6,668 nt of DNA from Nitrososphaeraceae archaeon (GTDB lineage Archaea; Thermoproteota; Nitrososphaeria; Nitrososphaerales; Nitrosopumilaceae). Shown piece after piece: positions 1 through 5,031 of the stretch. Positions within the stretch are counted from its first letter, which is position 1; every line of letters starts with the position of its first letter. The stretch is taken from positions 1 through 6,668 of the forward strand of contig JAICHE010000068.1 of NCBI GenBank assembly GCA_025922755.1. Reading direction: 5' to 3'. Below the pieces are notes generated by a model. It worked only from the letters and a program-made list of their open reading frames with translations, was not told where the DNA came from and made no database searches. The translations under genes were made by a program, and so were the position numbers.

Positions 1-132
1 ATAGATTTCAATTACAAAAGGATCCGAATCATCAAACAAATCTTTGTCAGTTATAGCCAAACGACTATCAAGTTCAGGTGGTCTTTGAGTTCCTCCATGC
101 GGGATGGAAAGTAATACCGGAAACTTTTTCAA
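1..132 (-). CDS. N-formylglutamate amidohydrolase-like protein, N-terminal 44 residues
   Basis: This gene is cut by the window edge; only the first 44 codons are present. The start is a TTG at 132-130 inside a TTGA overlap with the restored stop of the upstream transferase gene, with an AGGTGG ribosome-binding sequence six bases before it. The translated piece opens with a beta-strand and the motif SIPHGG, followed by RPPEL and a run rich in Asp (DLFDDSDPF). This matches the beginning of the N-formylglutamate amidohydrolase (HutG/FGase, Pfam PF05013) family, where the early His is expected to bind metal and the Pro-Pro-Glu-Leu segment follows. Family members cleave N-formyl-L-glutamate or related N-acyl amino acids with a metal ion. 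No signal peptide is visible, so it probably acts in the cytoplasm. Its place as third gene of a ligase/transferase operon suggests a role in processing an N-acylated or glutamate-containing product. The true substrate cannot be read from this fragment. Confidence 0.75.
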   Translation of the reverse strand, partial: MKKFPVLLSIPHGGTQRPPELDSRLAITDKDLFDDSDPFVIEIY

Positions 133-228
133 TTTAATCCACCTGATATTCCGTCTCGTCTAATTTCTGCAACACCTTGGAATCCCTCTCCAGTTTGTCG
201 TTTTAAAACTGCATGAATGGCTCCAAGG
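129..228 (-). pseudogene. Displaced C-terminal tail of the gamma-glutamyltransferase-family gene
   Basis: Reading the minus strand in the other frame from just past the five-base A run (229-233 on the plus strand) gives GAIHAV, then GVAEIRRDG, and ends in a TGA at 131-129. This is the expected end of the family, where a GAVHAV-like strand is followed by a GAADPRRDG-like strand. Adding a single T to the coding-strand T5 run joins IPFFLGAIHAV smoothly to the main frame and gives a natural 542-residue protein. The restored stop then overlaps the next gene's TTG by four bases, mirroring the junction at the other end of the gene. The break may be a sequencing or assembly error in a homopolymer, a true recent mutation, or, less likely, a slippage site. 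The sequence alone cannot tell these apart. Confidence 0.85.
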
Positions 229-1756
229 AAAAAGGAATACCTTTCTCTAATGTCAATTTTGTATCCCATTTTTTGAGGTGCTTGATTATCTCTATACCAG
301 AATCATCTGCTTCTAGACTAATTTTGCCATCAAGAGAGCAATGTAGTCTTGGTCTTTTCATTGCAACATCTATGGGGTTATCCCCATCAATCACTCGGGA
401 AATGAAATGACTGACAACTGAAAAAATTCTAGCACTTCCGGGACTTCCTAATACTATCCATGGTTGATGATTGTAGAAAATAATCGAGGGGGAAACAGAG
501 GTCCACGGGATTGAATTGGGTCTAAGGTAGAATGGATGGCTAGGATTATCAAACTCAAAGGCAGACATGTAATTGTTGTACAAAAACCCCAACCCGTCGG
601 CTGCTGCTTTTGAGCCATAGACTAGCTCGATGGATTGAGTAATTCCCACGGCATTTCCTTCTTTATCCATTACCGAAAGATGTGTCGTATCTTCAATGTC
701 AGGAGATTCTCTTAGAGGCAAATCCGGATCAATTGAGTCCCTTATAGATTTGGATAGGGATTTTGCAAAGCCTCTACTAAGGTGAGTTTTTTCATCGATT
801 TGGTGATAAGTTCTTGGATTAAATTTTCGTTGAGTTCTGTAAAGTAATGCCTTACGAAATGTTTCAGCCACAAAGTGATATGATTGAGGAGTTCGTTTTC
901 TAAGGAAGGATTTTTTCAAGTTAGATAGCATCATTAAAACTAGCAACATAGTATCTCCTGCAGTTGGAGGAGGCATTGTATATACTCTAATTCCTCTATA
1001 TCTTCTGCTAATTGGTTTTCTTTCAATTGGTTCAGGAATAAATGCAAGATCTTCTTTACGCAAAAATCCTTTGTTTATTTTCATATCCTTATCAATTAGT
1101 TTTGCAATCATTCCTTGGTAAAATGAATAGTAGCCATATTTTGCAATATGTTGAAGTGTATCTGACAAATCATGTTGTACAAAGACATCTCCAATTTCAT
1201 ATGGAACCTCTCCGTCTTTTAGAAAATATTTTGCTCCTGATTTTGATTTAACTCTGAAAAATTTTGAAAGATTGTCTTTTTGCAAATTGTGTTGAAGTTT
1301 GGTAATTTTGTACCCTCGTTTGGCAATACGAATTGATGGTTTTACTACTGCCTCCCAATCCAATCTTCCGTATTTTTCATTGAGGTATCCCAGGGTAGCC
1401 AAAGTGCTAGGAACGGTTGTAGCTTTGTACCCTATGAATCGGCGAGAATGTTTCTCAAAAAAAGTGTTGTGAGCCAATGATGGGGCCCGGCTTGAGCCAT
1501 CAATGGCAATGGTTTTGCCATCTATGTGTAAAATAGCTAAAGATTGACCACCTATACCTGAAGCTTGAGGCTCACACACACCTAAGGCAAGAGCAGTTGC
1601 GCAGGCAGCATCTACTGCATTTCCACCTTTTTTGAGAATCTCAACTCCGGCCTTTGTAGCATCTGGAAATGCGCTTGAAACCATTCCATATTTGGCAGTA
1701 GAGCATTTATTATCATCAGATGTGGAAAAAGAATTTTCTATTTTTTCAATATTCAT
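203..1756 (-). CDS. Gamma-glutamyltransferase-family Ntn hydrolase, C-terminus frameshifted
   Basis: As read this gives 517 residues from an ATG at 1756-1754, which overlaps the upstream stop as ATGA. Family hallmarks are clear. The N-terminal VSSAFPDATKAGVEILKKGG and the block ASGIGGQS (65-72) are typical, R90 in the GSSRAP block aligns with the Arg that binds the substrate carboxylate, and DTTHLSV (356-362) holds the expected self-processing nucleophile T357. SVSPS (420-424) and GSPGSAR (437-443) complete the active-site region. Family enzymes are made as one chain, cleave themselves before this Thr, and transfer or hydrolyse gamma-glutamyl or related acyl amides. There is no signal peptide, unlike the secreted bacterial enzymes, so it is probably cytoplasmic. 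The last eight residues (SLEPFMQF) are not family-like: the real tail lies in another frame at 129-230, and one added base restores 542 residues. The substrate is uncertain; NNYMSAF (394-400) replaces the NNQMDDF-type substrate loop of the E. coli enzyme as I recall it. Confidence 0.9.
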   Translation of the reverse strand: MNIEKIENSFSTSDDNKCSTAKYGMVSSAFPDATKAGVEILKKGGNAVDAACATALALGVCEPQASGIGGQSLAILHIDGKTIAIDGSSRAPSLAHNTFFEKHSRRFIGYKATTVPSTLATLGYLNEKYGRLDWEAVVKPSIRIAKRGYKITKLQHNLQKDNLSKFFRVKSKSGAKYFLKDGEVPYEIGDVFVQHDLSDTLQHIAKYGYYSFYQGMIAKLIDKDMKINKGFLRKEDLAFIPEPIERKPISRRYRGIRVYTMPPPTAGDTMLLVLMMLSNLKKSFLRKRTPQSYHFVAETFRKALLYRTQRKFNPRTYHQIDEKTHLSRGFAKSLSKSIRDSIDPDLPLRESPDIEDTTHLSVMDKEGNAVGITQSIELVYGSKAAADGLGFLYNNYMSAFEFDNPSHPFYLRPNSIPWTSVSPSIIFYNHQPWIVLGSPGSARIFSVVSHFISRVIDGDNPIDVAMKRPRLHCSLDGKISLEADDSGIEIIKHLKKWDTKLTLEKGIPFSLEPFMQF

Positions 1757-3939
1757 TTTGTTTTCTCATGGGAAAGTCTGGAACATTTGTTTATTGTGAG
1801 AGCAAGAAGTATTCCTCTATCTATTAGACTGTCACGAAAAATATGTTCATTGGGAGTCTTCTGATCACTTCCTATTGGACCCATTGAGCCAATCATGGGT
1901 TTACCTGCTGGGACATCACAAAGACTAGAAGGTGCAAATCTATGTTGTGGTGTGATTTTAATTTCAGCGGATTTGGCCAGTTTTTTAATTTCTTCTAAAA
2001 ATTTTTCAGTTTCTTCTGTGCTTGTAAAAGGATCTCTTGTCACTTGCTTGGCAACATGAACATCAAGATTTGATTTAGCTTTCTGTTTTGCAATCTTTCT
2101 AATCCGAGAATCAAACTTTTTTCCTTGTTCAATACTAGTATATCGTGATTCCAATGAGAGTTTTCCATAATCTGGAGCTTTACCGTAGGAAGTTTGTGCA
2201 GAAAAGTCAGTGATTGTAATTCTTGCATCAGGAATTCCTTGGGAAACTTTCTTCCATGTGATTACTTTATTGCACATTTCTGGAATTATTTCCTTAGTGA
2301 TATCCTCTGCCCTCCTCACATGAACCATATCAATATGATAACGCGTAATTCCAGAACAAGATGTTGCAATTCCTCCGTTTGGTGTTCCCCATTTTAGGTC
2401 AATAATATAATTAGAGAGATTGGAAATATCGTGGACAAGTCTTTTGCTAAAACGTCCACCGAGAGAATCATCGGATATCAATAAAATTCCACATTTGATT
2501 TTTTTTAACTTTCTTGCAAATCGTAATGCCTGTAATGCAGAAATCATCACCAGAATTCCACCTTTACTTTCGGCAATTCCAGATCCATATAGCTTGTTTC
2601 CTACCTTGTAAAAGGGGGTAAAATCCCTGTTCTCATACCACGTATCTAGGTGACTTACAATAAGTATGTCATTTTCTTCTGTTTCATGATTTTTTAGGTA
2701 AATCATGTTACCTACATCAAATTCATGATAATCTTGTGAATGGAATCCTAAATGTTCTAGTCGTTTGATTATTGTGTGTCCTAACCGGTTTACATTATCT
2801 ATATTGTGTACATTGGAGTTAATATTCACTAATTGCTCAAGCAATCTTTCATTTGATGAAAGATGGCTTCTTAGATGACTTCTAAGAATAGATCTTAGGG
2901 GTTGAGATTCTATTGTTTCAGAAGTTGCCTCATTTGGATGAAGATAAGAGTCTCCAAAATATCTCAGAGCAGCAACTTCAAAAATTTTGTTTATCAGTGA
3001 TTCATAGGTGTAACCTGCAGTTTTAGCTGCATGAACATAAGAACCTGTCACTCCCAAGCTTGCCATTGAATTTAATTCTAAAACGTAGACATTGCCGTCT
3101 TTATCCATTCTAAAATCTACTCTAGCAAAATCATTTATTCCTAATTTTTTAAATGAATCCAGACTTATTTTTTTTATTTCTGCTTCTTGTTCTTTTGTTA
3201 GTTTTGCTGGACAAATTTTTCCAAGTGGTGTTACCTTTTTATCAGAAGTTGTCTGAATCTTATTTGGATCCCCTTCAAGATCAATCTCCACAATTGGCAA
3301 TACTTCAGTATGAGTCCCATTTCCCAAAAGACCTACAGCAAATTCTCTGCCAGGGATGAATTGTTCTACTAGTATATCTTGAGAATATTTTTCTATTTGT
3401 TTTGCCACTGCAACTTTAAGATCATCCCAATTATACACAACCTCCATTCCCATTGAAGTTGATTCCATCTTTGGTTTTACAATAACAGGAAAAATCAAAT
3501 CATCAAATTTATCATCGGCAGTAGAAAAGACCCAAAAACCTGGCGTAGGAATATTATTTTTTTGAAGAACGATTTTGGTCATAACCTTGTCTTGGACAAC
3601 CGCATGAGCTTCAGGTCCAGAACCTACATAGGGAATTCCAAGCATTTCAAGCATGGCAGGAACATGTGTGTAACGATTTCGCCCTTGAATACCATATGCC
3701 ATGTTAAAGACCATTCCTGGTCTTTCACCGGCTACTACTTTGGGCATAAAGTCTTTCATTTCATCAATGAAAGTCATCCCACCTTCAATCACCTTGACAG
3801 AATGGCCACCTTTTTCAAGTGATTTTGCAACCTTTTCTACTGTTTTTGGGCTGTAGTGCTCCTTAGTCATCATACCAAAAACATTGATGACGTCTTGTTC
3901 CTCAATTTTCTTTTTGTTGTACACTATAGCAATCTTCAA
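1753..3939 (-). CDS. D-Ala-D-Ala-ligase-like ATP-grasp fused to an M20 peptidase-like domain
   Basis: A 728-residue two-domain protein. The start is TTG at 3939-3937: an in-frame TAA lies three codons upstream, and KIAIVYN is the expected first beta-strand. Residues 1-330 match D-alanine-D-alanine ligase-type ATP-grasp enzymes: PYVGSGPEAH (103-112), VIVKPKMESTSMGM (152-165, phosphate-binding loop), VEQFIPGREF (191-200), FARVDFR (271-277) and VLELN (286-290) with Mg ligands D275, E288 and N290. Such enzymes join an amino acid carboxylate to an amine through an acyl phosphate. Where ligases have a TMPGFT-type motif, this has SMASLG (291-296), so the substrate may differ. A linker with LRSH repeats (348-361) leads to an M20-like domain (about 365-720): SHLDT (429-433), GSGIAESKGG (452-461), SDDSLGG (489-495), SLCDV (672-676) and TPNEHI (695-700). 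Several M20 metal ligands appear changed, so this half may not hydrolyse peptides. It is first in an operon with the transferase and amidohydrolase. The domain calls are firm; the reaction is not known. Confidence 0.85.
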   Translation of the reverse strand: MKIAIVYNKKKIEEQDVINVFGMMTKEHYSPKTVEKVAKSLEKGGHSVKVIEGGMTFIDEMKDFMPKVVAGERPGMVFNMAYGIQGRNRYTHVPAMLEMLGIPYVGSGPEAHAVVQDKVMTKIVLQKNNIPTPGFWVFSTADDKFDDLIFPVIVKPKMESTSMGMEVVYNWDDLKVAVAKQIEKYSQDILVEQFIPGREFAVGLLGNGTHTEVLPIVEIDLEGDPNKIQTTSDKKVTPLGKICPAKLTKEQEAEIKKISLDSFKKLGINDFARVDFRMDKDGNVYVLELNSMASLGVTGSYVHAAKTAGYTYESLINKIFEVAALRYFGDSYLHPNEATSETIESQPLRSILRSHLRSHLSSNERLLEQLVNINSNVHNIDNVNRLGHTIIKRLEHLGFHSQDYHEFDVGNMIYLKNHETEENDILIVSHLDTWYENRDFTPFYKVGNKLYGSGIAESKGGILVMISALQALRFARKLKKIKCGILLISDDSLGGRFSKRLVHDISNLSNYIIDLKWGTPNGGIATSCSGITRYHIDMVHVRRAEDITKEIIPEMCNKVITWKKVSQGIPDARITITDFSAQTSYGKAPDYGKLSLESRYTSIEQGKKFDSRIRKIAKQKAKSNLDVHVAKQVTRDPFTSTEETEKFLEEIKKLAKSAEIKITPQHRFAPSSLCDVPAGKPMIGSMGPIGSDQKTPNEHIFRDSLIDRGILLALTINKCSRLSHEKTK

Positions 3940-3983
3940 TATGGATTATCACACAGCCTTGTACAAAAACTCATCTAGAAAAT

Positions 3984-3994
3984 AGTAATATAGC
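3984..3994 (-). promoter_or_regulatory. Possible TATA box of the ligase operon
   Basis: On the minus strand this reads GCTATATTACT. Its centre lies about 50 bases before the TTG start at 3939. A start of transcription about 26 bases downstream would leave a leader of roughly 23 bases. No convincing Shine-Dalgarno sequence precedes the TTG; AAGG about 14 bases upstream is too far and too weak. The placement follows the general archaeal rule and is a prediction only. Confidence 0.3.
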
Positions 3995-4061
3995 AACAAG
4001 ATTAGGTTCGAAATTTTTGAAAAAAGAAAAAGAAAATGGCTGCAAAATTAATGATAAAATT

Positions 4062-4092
4062 AAGATGAATGGACTAGCTTAGTCTTCATCTT
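4062..4092 (-). terminator. Long hairpin over the end of the 14-codon ORF, possible terminator
   Basis: AAGATGAA pairs with TTCATCTT and GACTA with TAGTC, giving 13 base pairs interrupted only by a two-base bulge (TG, 4070-4071) and closed by the three-base loop GCT. On the minus strand the hairpin covers the last codons and stop of the small ORF and is followed 25 bases later by the T-rich tract at 4037-4021. On the plus strand it runs straight into seven T (4091-4097), but no plus-strand gene lies upstream. It could act as a terminator or mRNA-protecting structure on the minus strand, or as an RNA element. Archaeal termination normally needs only U tracts, so the hairpin itself is unusual. 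Confidence 0.4.
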
Positions 4093-4123
4093 TTTTTGAA
4101 CTTTTAGTTTTCCTTTTAGCCAC
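4079..4123 (-). CDS. Possible 14-residue basic peptide, MAKRKTKSSKKDED
   Basis: A very short ORF with a GTG start at 4123-4121 and a TAA stop. A full AGGAGG Shine-Dalgarno (4136-4131, minus strand) sits seven bases before the GTG, the best-placed one in the window. The frame is open eight to nine more codons upstream (GGTGLGG before FKV) to a TAA at 4153-4151, without a better start. The peptide would be a Lys/Arg-rich stretch ending in an acidic tail, with no known domain. It ends inside the hairpin at 4062-4092, and a T-rich tract follows, so it could be a separate short transcription unit just upstream of the ligase operon. It may be a genuine microprotein, a leader peptide, or chance. I do not recognise a family. 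Confidence 0.35.
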   Translation of the reverse strand: MAKRKTKSSKKDED

Positions 4124-4130
4124 TTTAAAA

Positions 4131-4136
4131 CCTCCT
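4131..4136 (-). promoter_or_regulatory. Shine-Dalgarno AGGAGG of the 14-codon ORF
   Basis: The plus strand reads CCTCCT, hence AGGAGG on the minus strand, seven bases from the GTG at 4123. It is the main evidence that the small ORF is translated. Confidence 0.45.
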
Positions 4137-4193
4137 AGTCCCGTTCCACCTTAGTGAATAAAGCCATGTAATTTTTTGAGATAATATTGAATA

Positions 4194-4260
4194 AAATCAA
4201 CTAGTTGTTTTCTAATTAAATTTGAAGATATTTTTTGTTAATTTAGCAATTAGTTGATTT
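4194..4260. repeat. 14-base inverted repeat pair, possible operator
   Basis: AAATCAACTAGTTG at 4194-4207 and its near-exact reverse complement CAATTAGTTGATTT at 4247-4260 match at 13 of 14 positions, with 39 AT-rich bases between. The first copy contains the perfect 10-base palindrome CAACTAGTTG. The centres are 53 bases apart, about five helical turns, so a dimeric regulator could bind both on the same DNA face. The pair lies between the small minus-strand ORF and the plus-strand zinc-ribbon gene and could control either. The core TCAACTAG recurs at 4838-4845, upstream of two other genes. No regulator is identified. Confidence 0.4.
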
Positions 4261-4322
4261 CAGATCCGATAAAACCAACTTTTACTTGGATTATCTACTG
4301 ATATTAGAAGCAAAAATTTCAC

Positions 4323-4328
4323 GGAGGG
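4323..4328 (+). promoter_or_regulatory. Shine-Dalgarno GGAGGG deciding a TTG start
   Basis: GGAGGG sits seven bases before the TTG at 4336-4338. The nearby ATG at 4343 is out of frame, so this site fixes the TTG as the start of the zinc-ribbon-like protein. Confidence 0.6.
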
Positions 4329-4335
4329 AAACATT

Positions 4336-4527
4336 TTGCCAGATGAATCATGTAGAAAATGCGGAGGGTTACTGTTAGAATATTCGCAATGCAGTGAATG
4401 TAAAGACTCGCTTCAGTTCATTTGCAGAATTTGTGCTCATAAAACCTTAGAAAGAATCCACACCAGATGTTTTACTTTTTATGAATCAGAAGTGATTAAA
4501 CCAGTTATTCAGCAAATTAAAAGTTAG
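4336..4527 (+). CDS. 63-residue zinc-ribbon-like small protein
   Basis: The protein has three CxxC pairs in its first half: C6/C9, C19/C22 and C30/C33, followed by H35, H42 and C45 (CRICAH, then HTRC). The first two pairs have the spacing of a compact zinc ribbon, and the third with H42/C45 could form a second zinc site. The remaining 18 residues (ending VIQQIKS) look helical. There is no membrane segment or signal peptide. Such small zinc proteins in archaea often bind nucleic acid or act as protein-protein adaptors, but nothing here fixes the role. The start is TTG with a good GGAGGG ribosome-binding site. Its 3' end faces the minus-strand 79-residue gene with only five bases between the stops. 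I recognise the zinc pattern, not a named family. Confidence 0.75.
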   Translation: MPDESCRKCGGLLLEYSQCSECKDSLQFICRICAHKTLERIHTRCFTFYESEVIKPVIQQIKS

Positions 4528-4532
4528 GAGAG

Positions 4533-4772
4533 TTATTTGTGGGAATATCGGATTGTTTTATCTATTAATCGTTTTTTTCTTTTGTGTTCATGAGTATGGT
4601 CATTTTTTTCATCACAAGCCCCTCCTTCGCAGGAAACATGATTGGCCTTTAATTTCTGACTTTTATGTTCTAAGGAATCATCATCAATATCAGATGCATT
4701 AAAGTGATAAGCCAAAATCAATGCCATTATAGCCGTTGAGTTTAGGTTTTTGGAGTCTTTCAAAGAGTTCAC
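4533..4772 (-). CDS. 79-residue hypothetical protein with His/Cys metal-binding-like tail
   Basis: I do not recognise a named family. The start is GTG at 4772-4770, with AGAGG about nine bases upstream. The protein has a short hydrophobic stretch (AIMALILAYHF, 14-24) too short to be a firm membrane segment, an acidic patch (DIDDD, 29-32 region), and then a cluster of possible metal ligands: H45, C48, C53, H59, H61 and H63 (SCEGGAC followed by DHTHEH). The end is strongly basic (KRKKR). The HxHxH run and paired Cys suggest zinc, copper or nickel binding, which is inference from composition. M16 is a possible later start. It is convergent with the 63-residue zinc protein and divergent from the C2H2/channel genes. 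The length, plausible start signals and absence of a competing gene on the other strand support it as real. Confidence 0.6.
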   Translation of the reverse strand: MNSLKDSKNLNSTAIMALILAYHFNASDIDDDSLEHKSQKLKANHVSCEGGACDEKNDHTHEHKRKKRLIDKTIRYSHK

Positions 4773-4879
4773 CTTTCTGAGCCTCTAAAAAACTGGATAA
4801 TTAAATCGAATTTTGTTTGATTTTACTCGGGTTAAAGTCAACTAGAGGGTTTTGTTTTGGAGAAAATCAATTTTTATTT

Positions 4880-4887
4880 AATTTAAG
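4880..4887 (+). promoter_or_regulatory. Possible TATA box AATTTAAG before the C2H2 gene
   Basis: AATTTAAG lies 25-32 bases before the ATG at 4912, the spacing expected for a leaderless or nearly leaderless archaeal transcript. The same octamer lies 23-30 bases before the GNAT gene's ATG (5683-5690). No Shine-Dalgarno precedes the ATG, which fits leaderless translation. Confidence 0.4.
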
Positions 4888-4911
4888 AACAGGTTTTTGA
4901 TTATTTTTTGC

Positions 4912-5031
4912 ATGAAATACACCTGTCAAAGTTGTAAATTCAAGTGGGAAGGAAATATGGATTCATTTAGCCAAGTTTTAACCCATGAAAAATCTCACAG
5001 GTCAATTACAGAGAATTCAGAAGGATATTGA
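4912..5031 (+). CDS. 39-residue single C2H2 zinc-finger protein
   Basis: A short ORF starting at ATG 4912 and ending at TGA 5029-5031. It begins MKYTCQSCKFKW and carries the pattern Cys5-x2-Cys8-x16-His25-x3-His29, with Tyr3 and Leu23 at the usual positions of a C2H2 finger core (VLTHEKSH, 22-29). The spacer between the Cys and His pairs is a little longer than the classical x12. Small one-finger proteins of this type are, as I recall, common in Thaumarchaeota; they are presumed to bind DNA or protein, without a proven role here. The finger is complete by 4998, and the last ten residues (SITENSEGY) overlap the start of the MscS-like gene in another frame. A TATA-like AATTTAAG at a leaderless distance supports this start. 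It may be co-transcribed with the channel gene. Confidence 0.7.
   Translation: MKYTCQSCKFKWEGNMDSFSQVLTHEKSHRSITENSEGY

Larger units (their letters stand above)
3940..4335. other. 396-base intergenic region between divergent genes
   Basis: This AT-rich stretch separates the minus-strand ligase operon from the plus-strand zinc-ribbon gene. It contains a TATA-like box near 3989, T-rich tracts on the minus strand (4021-4037), a 31-base hairpin at 4062-4092, a possible 14-codon minus-strand ORF at 4079-4123, and a 14-base inverted repeat pair at 4194-4260. No tRNA-like cloverleaf, insertion sequence end or tandem repeat array was recognised in it. Confidence 0.6.

Noticed and set aside
225..236. 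Programmed ribosomal frameshifting at the T5 run of the transferase gene
   Set aside because: The run is short, no classical X-XXY-YYZ site or downstream hairpin was seen, and the protein needs its tail, so sequencing error or mutation is simpler.
213..410. Plus-strand 65-codon frame over the transferase C-terminus
   Set aside because: It is antisense to conserved family blocks and crosses the frameshift site, so it is a shadow.
1042..2611. Other open frames opposite or within the transferase and M20 coding regions (1042-1251, 2040-2228, 2194-2397, 2420-2611)
   Set aside because: These are by-products of strong coding on the minus strand; no recognisable motifs or start signals were seen.
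3153..3822. Plus-strand open frames of 68 and 86 codons at 3153-3359 and 3562-3822
   Set aside because: They lie inside the minus-strand ligase domain, whose motifs are well conserved. Their translations have no domain pattern and no ribosome site.
4135..4167. Ten-codon ATG frame MALFTKVERD just upstream of the 14-codon ORF on the minus strand
   Set aside because: It is too short, has no ribosome site and overlaps the next Shine-Dalgarno. It could be a leader, but nothing supports this.
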